Below are positions 28,036 through 37,924 of a DNA stretch of 64,000 nucleotides, piece by piece. The position numbers were made by a program, and so were the translations under genes. Below the pieces are notes generated by a model, which worked only from the letters and a program-made list of their open reading frames with translations, ran no database searches and was not told where the DNA came from. Source of the stretch: Tahibacter aquaticus (GTDB lineage: Bacteria; Pseudomonadota; Gammaproteobacteria; Xanthomonadales; Rhodanobacteraceae). Every line of letters starts with the position of its first letter. Position 1 is the stretch's first letter. The DNA lies in contig NZ_SNZH01000003.1 of the NCBI RefSeq assembly GCF_004363655.1, positions 180,020 to 244,019 of the forward strand, in the 5' to 3' direction.

Positions 28036-28128
28036 GGCAGCAGGGCGGATCGGCTCCGGCTGCATTTCCGGGTTACAGAGAATCGGGCCGGCGGCTCGCC
28101 GCTTCGGACGAGCCGCCGGCCTTGGCCG

Positions 28129-31100
28129 TCAGGGGGCGCAGCCGCCTTCCTTGATCAACTCCAGTTCTCCATTACGCCGCGCATACGGCCCGGCCAGCTC
28201 GGTGTCGTCGAAGCGGTAGCTCAGGGTGGCGCGGTCGCAGCCGTGCATCTGCAGGGTGGCGCCGCCGACGATGTAGCGGTTGCGCGTCGGCGTGCTGTCG
28301 AAGCTGCCGCCGATGGTCTGTACCAGGGCTAGTTCGATGCGCCCGTTCACGGCCTGGGCGAGGTTGCCGTAGAGGGTGAACCAGTGCTGCTTTTCGTTAT
28401 CGTTGGCGGCACCGGCGACGTCGTAGGTGAACCAGGCGGCGAAGAACACGCCGTCGGGCTGTACCGTCATCTGCAGGCCCTGGCCGCCGGTGGCGGGTTC
28501 GTACCAGGAACCGCTCTGGCGTGCGTCGAAGCCCTTGGCCGCCGGGCGCGCGGCGGACGCCGGCTGTACCTGGCCGCTGGCGAGGATGCAGGGTTCGGTA
28601 TCCGGCGACAGCCGAGTCAGGCTGATGTTGCCGCTGGCACCGCTGTTGAGGCCGGTCTCGAAGGTGTAGTCGAGGCTGCCGTTGGCGCAGTCGCTGAAGC
28701 TCAGCGTGGCGCGGCCGACGCGGGTGGTCTGGCGCGGCGTGGCACTGTCGAATTCGCCGCCGCTGACGGAGTAGATATCCAGTGCGGCTTCGCGCGCATC
28801 GGCCGGTACATTGGCGGCCTGGGCGACGTACCAGCGCAACTGGCTGGGCTCGTTGCCGCCGCCCAGGGAATAGGTGAACCAGGGGATGTACAGCAACCGC
28901 GCCTGCGGCAGCCAGTCGATCAGCAGGCCTTCGCCTTCGCCGTACAGCGCGCCCCAGGCACCGGCGATGCCGGGCTGGTCGACGCGGATCGCGGCATTGT
29001 GCAGGTAGCTGTGCGCGCTGGCGCCGTTGCCGGCGGCGATGCGGGCAATGCCATCGCCGGCGCCGACGGCGCTGAGGCTGCAGTCCTGCACCGGGCAGAA
29101 ATACGTGTCGTTGCCGACTTCGGCGCCGCTGGCCAGGGCCAGGCTGCGCACGCTCCAGCGCGACTGGCCCGAGGAGAACGCCAGCACGCGCTGGGTGGCG
29201 CTGTCGATCGCGCCTGCGTCGGCGTTGACCACCTTGCGCCAGCGGCGGTTGCCGTTGTCGCGGGTGAGCACGTCGACATGCACCTGGCGCGTACCGGAAG
29301 ACAGCGCGGCGCGGCGCTGCACGACGATGGAGTCGTCGGTGAGCTGCACGCTGATTTCTCCGACGATGTTGCTGAGCGGACGGCGCCATTCGACGTCGCC
29401 GTTGGCATCGATCATCCAAACGCCGACCTCGTTGCTGGCGGTGCTGTTGCGGCCGACCACGTAGAGCACGTCGTTGTCGGCCAGTACCAGCGCATCGGGC
29501 TGCATGCCGATGCTGGGCAGGTCGAGGGTATAGGCCAGGCGGCCGGTCACGGTCACGCGCTTGAGCGTGCCGGCGTCGCTGCCGGCCGGTGCATTGGCCG
29601 GGCGTTCCAGCAGCACGCTGTCGCCGCTGGCGTTCATGTCGCCCAGCGGAGCGCGCTGGTCGGTCGACAGCAGGCGGATGGAATTGCCGCTGGGGTCGTA
29701 CAGCTGCACGCCGCGATAGACGTAGGCCAGTTCCAGCGTGTTGTCGGCGCGCAGTTCGAACAGGCTGGGCGGCAGCGGCGTGCGCGAGCGGAAGGCGAAC
29801 GGTTCGTCCATGCTGCGCAGCCACAGCGGGCTGCCGTCGGCGGCGCTGACACAGCGCACGCGATTGTTCGGCTCGCCCTGCAGCGCTTCGGTTTCGGCGA
29901 CGCAGACGCGCTCGGCATTGGCGCTGGCATTGGCCAGGTCGATATGACCGGCAAATTCCCGGCTCCAGCGCACGCTGCCGTCGGCATCGATGCGGCTGAG
30001 ACGGTACTGCGCGGCGCCGTCGCTGGCGGCAACGACATAGGTGACATCGCCGCTGTGCGCCATGGCACGCACCGGCGGCAGCACGGCCGCGGGCACGGCG
30101 ACATTGTCGTCGAGCAGCTGTCCGCTGGCCGACAGCGCAATCAGGCGCGAGCTGCCCGCATCGTACGAACCGACGGCGAGATAGCGGCCGTCGCCGGCGC
30201 GATTCAATGTGGAAAGTGCAGAAATGGGTAATTCTTGTCCGAAGCGCGGCCCGCCGCTGGCGCTGATGCCGACCAGGCGCAGGCGCTGGGAAACACCGCT
30301 GGAGGTGGACACGACGACGCTGGCGTCGTTGTTGGCGTCCAGGCGCAGCGCGCAGCCCGTGGCGGGGCCGGCGCAGGCGTCGAACACGTTGCCGGTCAGG
30401 GGCCGGCGCCAGAGTTCGCTGCCATTGCTGCCGATGCGGCTGAGGCTGGCGTTGCCGCCTTGCGTATCCACGGCGAACAGGCTGCCGTCGCTGCCCACGG
30501 CAATCACCGGCGTGGAGGCGTTGGCGCCCAGTTCCAGCGTATGCGTCCACAGCGGCTGGCCGGCGGCGTCGAAGCAGAAACGCAGCAGCTGGCTGCCATT
30601 GCGCACGCGGCCGGCGGCGCAGTTGACGCCGCGGGCGTTGCTGGCCACGGCGCTCATGTCCAGGTTGAGGCGGCGGCCGGTGTCGCTCCAGGTCCATTTC
30701 GGTGTGCCGCTGCGGTCGAACAGGGCGACCTGGGCGTCGCCGGATTCGCTGCTGCCTGCGCTGTTGCCGGCGACGAGCAGGTCGCCGCTGGCGCTGTCGA
30801 TGGCGCGCTGCGGGCGCTGGTAGCGCAGTTGCGGCGGAATTGCATCGACGATGGTGCGGGCCAGCAGGGGGTATTGCGCGCGCTGCAGGCGTACGGCTTC
30901 GCTGCCGTCGGCGGCCAGGCGCAGCATGTAGTCGTCGCCTTCCAGCCACACGGCGCCGGCCTGATCGGCCAGGGCCAGCCGCACCGGCACGGTCTCGCGG
31001 CGCCAGGTCAGCAGACCCTGGTTGTCGAAGCGGCGCAGCACGCTGCGCGAGTTATTGGTTTCCACCAGCAGCACGCCGCCGTCGGCCAGGCCGACCAGTC

Positions 31101-31362
31101 GCCCGCCCGCGGCTGCCGTGGCCACCGCCTGGCTCTGTGCGCCGGCTTTACGCAGCAGCACCAGCGCCGCGCCTTCGCTGGACAGTACCCAGTTGTCGCC
31201 GGCGGCCGCGTCGACCACCTTGGCGGTGGCAGTCGCATCGCTGGGAGCGAGATAGCTCCAGCCGGCGGCCAGGGTGGATTGGGTGGCGGCAAGGCCGGCC
31301 AGCAGCAGTGCGCTGGACAGCAGCCGGCGGGAGCGGCGCAGGGAAGACGAAGAGGGGTTCAT
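28129..31362 (-). CDS. Large secreted paralogue E
   Basis: The protein has 1077 residues. The ATG at 31362 has AGGA about 10 bp upstream. The signal peptide is Arg-rich then hydrophobic (SLRRSRRLLSSALLLAGLAA), with cleavage near LAA before GWSYLAPSD. The body is the most diverged of the five but keeps the SGQLLDDN-type turns and the overall length. The C-terminal modules begin at GAWGALYGEGEG near 797, where the usual WYSPY is altered, and GSWYEPATGGQG near 949, followed by FAAWFTYD; the chain ends EGGCAP. It is the promoter-proximal end of the array, facing the metK terminator. Function unknown; probably an exported surface protein like its relatives. Confidence 0.85.
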   Translation of the reverse strand: MNPSSSSLRRSRRLLSSALLLAGLAATQSTLAAGWSYLAPSDATATAKVVDAAAGDNWVLSSEGAALVLLRKAGAQSQAVATAAAGGRLVGLADGGVLLVETNNSRSVLRRFDNQGLLTWRRETVPVRLALADQAGAVWLEGDDYMLRLAADGSEAVRLQRAQYPLLARTIVDAIPPQLRYQRPQRAIDSASGDLLVAGNSAGSSESGDAQVALFDRSGTPKWTWSDTGRRLNLDMSAVASNARGVNCAAGRVRNGSQLLRFCFDAAGQPLWTHTLELGANASTPVIAVGSDGSLFAVDTQGGNASLSRIGSNGSELWRRPLTGNVFDACAGPATGCALRLDANNDASVVVSTSSGVSQRLRLVGISASGGPRFGQELPISALSTLNRAGDGRYLAVGSYDAGSSRLIALSASGQLLDDNVAVPAAVLPPVRAMAHSGDVTYVVAASDGAAQYRLSRIDADGSVRWSREFAGHIDLANASANAERVCVAETEALQGEPNNRVRCVSAADGSPLWLRSMDEPFAFRSRTPLPPSLFELRADNTLELAYVYRGVQLYDPSGNSIRLLSTDQRAPLGDMNASGDSVLLERPANAPAGSDAGTLKRVTVTGRLAYTLDLPSIGMQPDALVLADNDVLYVVGRNSTASNEVGVWMIDANGDVEWRRPLSNIVGEISVQLTDDSIVVQRRAALSSGTRQVHVDVLTRDNGNRRWRKVVNADAGAIDSATQRVLAFSSGQSRWSVRSLALASGAEVGNDTYFCPVQDCSLSAVGAGDGIARIAAGNGASAHSYLHNAAIRVDQPGIAGAWGALYGEGEGLLIDWLPQARLLYIPWFTYSLGGGNEPSQLRWYVAQAANVPADAREAALDIYSVSGGEFDSATPRQTTRVGRATLSFSDCANGSLDYTFETGLNSGASGNISLTRLSPDTEPCILASGQVQPASAARPAAKGFDARQSGSWYEPATGGQGLQMTVQPDGVFFAAWFTYDVAGAANDNEKQHWFTLYGNLAQAVNGRIELALVQTIGGSFDSTPTRNRYIVGGATLQMHGCDRATLSYRFDDTELAGPYARRNGELELIKEGGCAP

Positions 31363-31564
31363 GACACGAAATCCTGACAGTGGCGTGCGAGTGCGGTGTT
31401 AGTAAGACGTAATGCGGGGTGTAATCCCCGTGTTGCCGCAACGACGGCAACCGGCGGCTACCGTACTCGGCAGCAAGGTTTGCCGGCATCGCAGGCAACG
31501 GCGGCGTGCCGGAGTCCAGGCACTGCCGGCGCCGCGCGGGCGTCAGCACAGCGGTGTCCAGACG

Positions 31565-31595
31565 CGACAAGGGCCGCACGCGGCGGCCCTTGTCG
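31565..31595 (-). terminator. Stem-loop terminator downstream of metK
   Basis: CGACAAGGGCCGC (31565-31577) pairs perfectly with GCGGCCCTTGTCG (31583-31595) around a 5-nt loop, 20 bp past the metK stop. The 13-bp GC-rich stem is convincing; the T-run is poor. Confidence 0.6.
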
Positions 31596-31615
31596 TATGG
31601 CGGTGTAGCGGGGAA

Positions 31616-32812
31616 TCAGATCTTGGCGTCGGCGCGCAGCGCCTCGGCCTTGTCGGTCTTTTCCCAGGAGAACGCGGTGAAGCTTTCGCCGTTGGCCAGC
31701 TTGACGTCGTACGGCGTGCGGCCGAAGTGGCCGTAGCTGGCGGTCTGCTGGTACATCGGGTGGATCAGGTCGAGCATCTGGATGATGCCGTACGGGCGCA
31801 GGTCGAAATGCTTGCGGATCAGCTTTTCGATCTTCTCGTCGGGGATCTTGCCGGTGCCGAAGGTGGTGACCGAGATCGAGGTCGGCTCAGCCACGCCGAT
31901 GGCGTAGGAGACCTGGATCTCGCAGCGCTCGGCAATGCCCGAGGCGACGATGTTCTTCGCCACGTAGCGCGCCGCGTAGGCGGCCGAACGGTCGACCTTG
32001 GACGGATCCTTGCCCGAGAACGCGCCGCCGCCGTGACGGGCCCAGCCGCCGTAGGTGTCGACGATGATCTTGCGGCCGGTCAGGCCGCAGTCGCCGACCG
32101 GGCCGCCGATGACGAACTTGCCGGTCGGATTGATATGGAACTTGGTGCCCTTGTGGATCCACTTGGTCGGCAGGACCGGCTTGACGATGGTTTCCATCAC
32201 CGCCTCGACCAGGTCTTTCTGCTTGACGCCCGGATCGTGCTGGGTCGACAGCACCACGGCGTCGATGGCCACGGCCTTGCCGTTCTCGTAGCGCAGGGTG
32301 ACCTGGCTCTTGGCGTCCGGACGCAGCCAGGGCAGCGGCGACTTCTTGTGCTTGCGCACCTTGGCCTGCTGCTCGACCAGGCGGTGCGAGTAGTAGATCG
32401 CCGCCGGCATCATGTCCTTGGTTTCGCTGGTGGCGTAGCCGAACATCAGGCCCTGGTCGCCAGCGCCCTGTTCTTCCGGCTTCTTGCGGTCGACGCCCTG
32501 GTTGATGTCGGGCGACTGCTTGCCGATCAGGTTGAGGATGCCGCAGGTCGCGCCGTCGAAACCGACGTCGGACGAGTCGTAGCCAATGTCCAGGATGACC
32601 TTGCGCGTCAGCGCTTCGAGGTCGATCCAGGCCGAGGTGGTGACTTCGCCGGCGACGATGGCAACGCCCGTCTTCACCAGGGTTTCGCAGGCAACGCGAG
32701 CGCGTTTGTCCTGCAGCAGGATGGCGTCCAGGACCGCATCGGAAATCTGGTCGGCGATCTTGTCCGGATGGCCTTCGGACACGGATTCGGAAGTGAACAG
32801 GTAGCTGCTCAT
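31616..32812 (-). CDS. metK: S-adenosylmethionine synthetase
   Basis: MetK makes S-adenosylmethionine from ATP and methionine in the cytosol. The 398-residue sequence has the family landmarks in order: [19 protein letters not shown] at the N-terminus, [12 protein letters not shown] near residue 117, and [20 protein letters not shown] near 255. The length is normal for bacterial MetK. I chose the ATG at 32812 ([10 protein letters not shown]), the usual start in relatives; a TTG three codons upstream is possible and sits closer to AAGGGA. The gene stands alone, with its terminator at 31565-31595 and the M36 peptidase gene divergent. No SAM or SAH riboswitch pattern was found in the leader. Confidence 0.97.
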   Translation of the reverse strand: MSSYLFTSESVSEGHPDKIADQISDAVLDAILLQDKRARVACETLVKTGVAIVAGEVTTSAWIDLEALTRKVILDIGYDSSDVGFDGATCGILNLIGKQSPDINQGVDRKKPEEQGAGDQGLMFGYATSETKDMMPAAIYYSHRLVEQQAKVRKHKKSPLPWLRPDAKSQVTLRYENGKAVAIDAVVLSTQHDPGVKQKDLVEAVMETIVKPVLPTKWIHKGTKFHINPTGKFVIGGPVGDCGLTGRKIIVDTYGGWARHGGGAFSGKDPSKVDRSAAYAARYVAKNIVASGIAERCEIQVSYAIGVAEPTSISVTTFGTGKIPDEKIEKLIRKHFDLRPYGIIQMLDLIHPMYQQTASYGHFGRTPYDVKLANGESFTAFSWEKTDKAEALRADAKI

Positions 32813-33334
32813 CGGCGGCAAATATCCCTTAGTCGAGATAGAAAGATGAATGGAACGGGCAATGATAGCGGCCGGGTGCGCCCGGCGCTACCTCGGCGGC
32901 GGCCGGGCCCGCCAGCGCGGACGCGAACCGGCCGGCTGCCCCGCCGCTTTCGCCGATAGCGGCGCCGGAGCGACCGCGCACTCCGCCACGGTCCGGCGAT
33001 AAGTTGTCCGTACCTGTACACGCTGGCGTATTTGTACCAGTCATTGTCGGAAAATTTTGGATAGTTTGCACGGCGCCTGCGGGGCGGGCAGCAATTGTGC
33101 AGTTTTGTCGGGGCGTGGGTCTCAGGTCTTATTTTCAGTCCGCCTTGAGATGTATCTGTCGTCGGGCGTTTCTGCGCGTCCTGGCGGTTTCGCTGCTGCC
33201 GACCTCCGACTAGCGTCGCCAGATTCCGGGTTGCGGCCGTGGCCCGGCGCGATGTGCTTCAGAAACGATCGGTCCAAGGCTCAAGGCTGCCACTACCCGA
33301 GCGCAGCCGGGCTCAATTTGTTTGGAGGAATGCA
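32813..33334. other. Divergent intergenic region metK / M36 peptidase
   Basis: These 522 bp contain the promoters of both flanking genes. The metK side is GC-rich with several GCCGG runs; the centre (about 33005-33070) is AT-richer (GTATTTGTACCAGTCATTG, GGAAAATTTTGG) and is the likeliest promoter zone. A good ribosome site (GGAGG at 33324-33328) serves the peptidase. I see no gene, riboswitch or clear operator here. Confidence 0.5.
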
Positions 33335-35062
33335 ATGCAGCAGTATCGAAACATTCTCGGCGGCGCCGTTGCCGCGGCCCTGCTGGGGCTGACCACGAGC
33401 GCGATGGCGCTGTCGCCCGAATCGATCGCACAGCGCGAATCGATGAAAGTGGCCCTGGCCGTCGGCGTCGACGCGCCGGCGCAACTGAGCGAAACCGCCA
33501 AGGGGCAGTTCCGCGCGGACGGCAGTGCCGCCGTGCTGTTTGTTCCCCAGTTCAAGGCGAAGCCGGCTACGGCCAAGGCCATGACCTTGGAATTCCTGGC
33601 GGCGCGCGGTGCCTCGCTGGGCCTGAGCGACGCGGAAATCGCCAGCCTCGCCGTAACGTCCGAACGCCAGACCGATGCGATCGGCGTGGTGCGCGTGCAG
33701 CAGAGCCAGCAAGGCCTGCCCGTCTACGGCAGCGATATCGCCGTCACCAGCAGCGCCAGCGGCGAGATTATCTTTGTTGCAAGCGATAAGGTTTCCAATG
33801 TCGGCGAAGTGGATACGACGCCGGCGCTGAGCAGCGCCAAGGCGATCGACGCGGCGGCCGCACACCTGGGCGGTGCACCGCTGCGGGCGCAGAAGGCGCA
33901 GCTGATGGTGCATGTGGCCGGCGGCAAGACCCACCTGGTCTGGCGCACCAACGTCAGCAGCAGCGACGTCCGCGTCGGCGGCTGGGAAGTGCTGGTCGAC
34001 GCGCACGACGGCAGCGTGCTGCGCGCCGAGAGCACCACGCACCATATCGACGGCAGCGGTACGGTGTGGGCGCCGGACCCGTTGTCCTCGGCCAAGGTGG
34101 CCTACGCCACGGCCGGCTATCCGGACAACAACAATGCCGATTCGCCGCAGCTGACCGCGCAACTGGTCAACGTGACCTTGCGCGACATCACCCTGGACGG
34201 CGCCAACCACAAGCTCAGCGGTCCCTTCGCCAACTGCTGGGAATGGGAAGCCCCGACCGACGCCGCCTGCCCGGTCCAGGCCAGCACCAATTTCTCGGTC
34301 ACGCGTTCGGCACTGACCTTCGACGCGGTGATGGTCTATCACCATGTCGATTCCTTCCTGCGCTATACCAACCAGACCCTGGGCGTGGTGTCGCTGCCGA
34401 CGCGTCACTACACCGGCGGCGTGCGCTTCGACCCGCATGGCGAAGCCGGCGACGACAACTCGCATTACGACAGCGGTACCGGCGAGCTGGTGTTCGGCGA
34501 AGGCGGCGTGGACGATGCGCAGGATGCTGACGTGATCGTGCACGAGCTGGGCCACGGCATCCACGACTGGATCACCAACGGCGGCCTGTCGCAGACGCAG
34601 GGCCTGTCCGAAGGCACGGGCGACTACCTCGCCCAGGCCTGGAGCCGCGACTATCCGAACCAGTGGGCTCCTGGCGACACGGCCTACAACTGGACCTTCA
34701 GCTGGGACGGCCACAACCCGTTCTGGGCCGGCCGCGTCACCAACTGGCAGACCAACCACACCTATCCGGGCAACCTCGGCTCGGGCATCCACGCGCAGGG
34801 CCAGTACTGGGCTTCGTGCAATCATCTGGCGCGCACCGCGATCGGCGGCCAGGCCATGGACAAGGCCTTCCTGGTTGGCCTGTCGGGCACCACGTCCAGC
34901 AGCAACCAGAAGGCGGCCGCCCAGGCCGTGATCAACGCCGCGGCGGTGCAGAACTTCGCCAACGTGGCCGCGATCGCCCAGGCCTACAACACCAGCTGCA
35001 CCTATGCCGTGACAGTGCCGACGCAGACGGACGCCATCTTCCAGAACGGCTTTCAGCCCTGA
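33335..35062 (+). CDS. Secreted M36 (fungalysin-like) zinc metallopeptidase
   Basis: The protein has 575 residues from the ATG at 33335, 6 bp after GGAGG. The signal peptide (NILGGAVAAALLGLTTSAMA) is followed by an FTP-like inhibitory propeptide region (about residues 60-190, with TDAIGVVRVQQSQQGLPVYG). The catalytic domain carries HELGH at 403-407 and, 19 residues on, Glu426 in SEGTGDY as the third zinc ligand, the gluzincin pattern of the M36 family. The enzyme should be made as a zymogen, exported and self-processed to degrade proteins outside the cell. The C-terminus reads DAIFQNGFQP, a short hydrophobic tail of a kind I have seen on other secreted proteins of this order. It is monocistronic, with a bidirectional terminator after it. 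Confidence 0.92.
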   Translation: MQQYRNILGGAVAAALLGLTTSAMALSPESIAQRESMKVALAVGVDAPAQLSETAKGQFRADGSAAVLFVPQFKAKPATAKAMTLEFLAARGASLGLSDAEIASLAVTSERQTDAIGVVRVQQSQQGLPVYGSDIAVTSSASGEIIFVASDKVSNVGEVDTTPALSSAKAIDAAAAHLGGAPLRAQKAQLMVHVAGGKTHLVWRTNVSSSDVRVGGWEVLVDAHDGSVLRAESTTHHIDGSGTVWAPDPLSSAKVAYATAGYPDNNNADSPQLTAQLVNVTLRDITLDGANHKLSGPFANCWEWEAPTDAACPVQASTNFSVTRSALTFDAVMVYHHVDSFLRYTNQTLGVVSLPTRHYTGGVRFDPHGEAGDDNSHYDSGTGELVFGEGGVDDAQDADVIVHELGHGIHDWITNGGLSQTQGLSEGTGDYLAQAWSRDYPNQWAPGDTAYNWTFSWDGHNPFWAGRVTNWQTNHTYPGNLGSGIHAQGQYWASCNHLARTAIGGQAMDKAFLVGLSGTTSSSNQKAAAQAVINAAAVQNFANVAAIAQAYNTSCTYAVTVPTQTDAIFQNGFQP

Positions 35063-35092
35063 TCGCCTCGGCGTGATCAGCCTGTGTTGAAA

Positions 35093-35124
35093 ACAACGCC
35101 GCGGATTTCAATCCGCGGCGTTGT
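35093..35124. terminator. Bidirectional terminator, M36 peptidase / metE
   Basis: ACAACGCCGCGGAT (35093-35106) pairs perfectly with ATCCGCGGCGTTGT (35111-35124) around TTCA. Downstream is CGTTTTC on the plus strand and TTTTC on the minus strand. It sits between the convergent stops at 35062 and 35163. Confidence 0.8.
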
Positions 35125-35162
35125 CGTTTTCGGGCGGCCTGTTCTTCAGGCAGCTGTGTTCC

Positions 35163-37448
35163 TCAGGCAGCCAGCTCCGCGCGCAGCACGCGCGTCGCCG
35201 CGACCATCTGTTCCAGTGCGGCCTTCACCTCGGGCCAGTCGCGCGTCTTCAGCCCGCAATCGGGGTTTACCCACAGCTGCTGCGGCGGAATCAGCCCGCG
35301 CGCCTTGCGCAGCAGATCCAGCATTTCCTGCTCGCTGGGCACGCGCGGCGAATGGATGTCGTACACGCCCGGGCCGATGCCGTTCGGATAGCGATAGCGC
35401 ACGAACGCGTCCAGCAGTTCCATGCGCGAGCGCGAGGTTTCGATCGACACCACGTCGGCGTCCATGGCCGCCACCGCCTCGATGATGTCGTTGAACTCCG
35501 AATAGCACATGTGGGTGTGGATCTGGGTCGCGTCGGCGACGCCGTTGGCGCAGAGGCGGAAACTCTCCACCGCCCAGTCCAGGTACGCCGCCCAGTCGGC
35601 ACGGCGCAGCGGCAGACCTTCGCGCAGGGCCGGCTCGTCGATCTGGATGATGCCGATGCCGGCGGCCTCCAGTTCCAGCACTTCGTCGCGCAGGGCCAGG
35701 GCGATCTGGCGGCAGGTTTCGGCGCGTTGCTGGTCGTCGCGCACGAACGACCAGGCCAGCATCGTCACCGGGCCGGTCAGCATGCCCTTCATCGGCAGCG
35801 GCGTCAGCGACTGGGCATAGCGCGACCATTCGACTGTCATCGGCGCGGGGCGTGCCACGTCGCCGTAGATGATCGGCGGCTTGACGCAGCGCGAGCCGTA
35901 GCTTTGCACCCAGCCGTTGCGGGTGAAGGCATAGCCCGACAGCTGCTCGCCGAAGTACTCGACCATGTCGTTGCGTTCGAACTCGCCGTGTACCAGCACG
36001 TCCAGGCCGATCTGTTCCTGCGCGCGCACGGCGCGCTCGGTCTCGGCACGCAGGAAGTCCACATAGCCTGCTTCGTCGATGCTGCCCTTGCGGTGGCGTG
36101 CCCGCGCCTCGCGTACCGGGCCGGTCTGCGGAAACGAGCCGATGGTGGTGGTGGGGAAGGCTGGCAGCTGCAGTGCCTGCTGCTGCACGATGCTTCGTTG
36201 TGCAAACGTGGATTGGCGCTGGCCGTGTTCGGCGCTGGCGGCCGCGGCGCGTTCGCGCACGGCCGGCTTCTGCACCAGAGGCGACAGCAGGCGCGTAGCG
36301 CGGGCACGGCGCGCCTCGTTCAGAGCTGCCTCGCTGTCCGCCTCGCCGTCCAGGGCGCAGCGCACGACGGCCAGTTCGGCGATTTTCTGCCGCGCAAACG
36401 CCAGCCAGCTTTTCAGCGGCGCGGCCAGCGCGGTCTCGTGCGCCAGGTCTACCGGCACGTGCAGCAGCGAGCAGGACGAAGACAGCCAGAGATGCTCGCT
36501 GCCGACCGCTTTATGCGCGCGTTGTGCCAGGGCCAGCGCCTGGTCCAGATCGGCGCGCCAGATATTGCGTCCGTCGATCAGGCCGGTGCTGAGCACGCGT
36601 CCCTCGGGCAGGCTGTCGAGTACCGCGGACAGCTGCTGCGGCGCGCGGGCCAGATCGACATGCAGGCCGTGCACCGGCAGGCTTTGCACCAGGGCCAGGT
36701 TGTCCAGCAGCGGACCGAAATAAGTCGCCAGCAGCCGCTTGGGCGAAGCCACTTCGGCCAGCGCCGCATAGGCGCGTGCATAGGCCTTGCGCGCGGCCTC
36801 GTCGAGATCGAGCACCAGGCAGGGCTCGTCCAGCTGCACCCATTCCACGCCGGCCGCGGCCAGCTGGCCTAGCAGTTCCGCATAGCAGGGCAGCAGCGCA
36901 TCGAGCAGGTCCAGCCGCTCGCTGCCGTCGACCGTCTTGGCCAGCAGCAGGAACGACACAGGGCCCAGCAGCACCGGCCGCGCGTCATGGCCTAGTTCGC
37001 GCGCTTCGCGCCAGTGCGCCAGCGGCTTGTCGCCGCTGAGGCGGAAGCGCTGGCCGCGCTGCAGCTCGGGCACCAGATAGTGGTAATTGGTATCGAACCA
37101 CTTGGTCATTTCCAGCGCGCGCAGATCGTGCCCGCCGGACTGGCGCCCGCGCGCCAGCGCGAAGTAACCGGCCAGTGCGTCGTCAGCCAGCAGCGGGCGA
37201 TGGCTGTCGGGCACGGCGTCGAACAGCACGGCGTGGTCGAGCACATGGTCGTACAGGGAGAAATCGTTGACCGGCACCACGTCGGCGCCGGCTTCCCGCG
37301 CCAGCTGCCAATGGCGCTGGCGCAGGTCAGCAGCGATGCGCGGCAGTTCCTGCGCATCGGCTTCGCCGCGCCAATGCGCTTCCAGGGCGAATTTCAGCTC
37401 CCGCTTGGCGCCTATGCGTGGGAAACCCAGGTGTGTAACGATGGACAT
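35163..37448 (-). CDS. metE: Cobalamin-independent methionine synthase
   Basis: MetE transfers the methyl group of 5-methyltetrahydropteroyl-polyglutamate to homocysteine, the last step of methionine synthesis when B12 is scarce. The 761-residue sequence is full length: the start MSIVTHLGFPRIGAKRELKF is the N-terminal signature, and the C-terminal catalytic half has GEFERNDMVEYFGEQL, TQIHTHMCYSEFNDI (zinc-binding His and Cys) and NPDCGLKTRDWPEVK (second zinc Cys). The ATG at 37448 follows AGAGGA. A cobalamin riboswitch lies about 200 bp upstream on the same strand, so expression should fall when adenosyl- or methylcobalamin is present. That implies a B12-dependent MetH elsewhere in the genome. 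Confidence 0.98.
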   Translation of the reverse strand: MSIVTHLGFPRIGAKRELKFALEAHWRGEADAQELPRIAADLRQRHWQLAREAGADVVPVNDFSLYDHVLDHAVLFDAVPDSHRPLLADDALAGYFALARGRQSGGHDLRALEMTKWFDTNYHYLVPELQRGQRFRLSGDKPLAHWREARELGHDARPVLLGPVSFLLLAKTVDGSERLDLLDALLPCYAELLGQLAAAGVEWVQLDEPCLVLDLDEAARKAYARAYAALAEVASPKRLLATYFGPLLDNLALVQSLPVHGLHVDLARAPQQLSAVLDSLPEGRVLSTGLIDGRNIWRADLDQALALAQRAHKAVGSEHLWLSSSCSLLHVPVDLAHETALAAPLKSWLAFARQKIAELAVVRCALDGEADSEAALNEARRARATRLLSPLVQKPAVRERAAAASAEHGQRQSTFAQRSIVQQQALQLPAFPTTTIGSFPQTGPVREARARHRKGSIDEAGYVDFLRAETERAVRAQEQIGLDVLVHGEFERNDMVEYFGEQLSGYAFTRNGWVQSYGSRCVKPPIIYGDVARPAPMTVEWSRYAQSLTPLPMKGMLTGPVTMLAWSFVRDDQQRAETCRQIALALRDEVLELEAAGIGIIQIDEPALREGLPLRRADWAAYLDWAVESFRLCANGVADATQIHTHMCYSEFNDIIEAVAAMDADVVSIETSRSRMELLDAFVRYRYPNGIGPGVYDIHSPRVPSEQEMLDLLRKARGLIPPQQLWVNPDCGLKTRDWPEVKAALEQMVAATRVLRAELAA

Positions 37449-37649
37449 TGCGTATCCTCTTTGCGTTGTGAACAAGTACGCTAGAGGAACGAAGGGTGCG
37501 GCGCAGCGTCTGCCAGGCCGTCGACCTTCGCCCCCGCGGGCGAACCGGAACAACGCGGAGACGCAAGCGACCGCGACGCGGATGCGTCGCGGTGCCCAAG
37601 CTTCCCCGCGGAAGCTCCAGGTCGGGTCAGACGCCAACACGGCGTCCGG

Positions 37650-37865
37650 CTGTGGCAGGTCTTCGGGCTTGTGGACAGGGCCGGCGCGCTGGCCGGATTG
37701 CCTAGTGCCCGCCGCTTCCCGGCAGCCGTCGCCCTTTCGGGCCGGCCACCAGTGCTATTGGCGGGGTTCGTTTCCACTTACCGCTGCGGGGCAGCTCCGG
37801 AATTGCACCGGATTCCCTTTTCACCCCGGGCGTGACTCCGGGGACCTACAGCGGGGCGGACGTTA
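37650..37865 (-). ncRNA. Cobalamin riboswitch upstream of metE
   Basis: Read on the minus strand, the hallmark elements occur in order: GGTGAAAAGGGAATCCGGTG, then CCGCAGCGGTAAG, then the B12 box AGCCCGAAGACCTGCC (37654-37669). Helices such as CCCCGG...CCGGGG close the 5' part. These match the conserved core of cobalamin riboswitches. Between the box and the metE start, CGACGC/GCGTCG-type hairpins (near 37560-37585) could act as the expression platform. B12-repressed metE is a well-established arrangement; edges are approximate. Confidence 0.93.
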
Positions 37866-37924
37866 GGACGTATAGACGTCCATGTCAAAGAATGCCGCGA
37901 CGGCCGTCGCAGCGGAGGTGGCGC

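Noticed and set aside
31412-32959. Plus-strand frame opposite metK
   Set aside because: metK on the minus strand is unambiguous; the opposite frame is compositionally unlike a protein.
32813-33000. SAM or SAH riboswitch upstream of metK
   Set aside because: No conserved core of any SAM or SAH class could be matched in the metK leader; the stretch is GC-rich with only generic hairpins.
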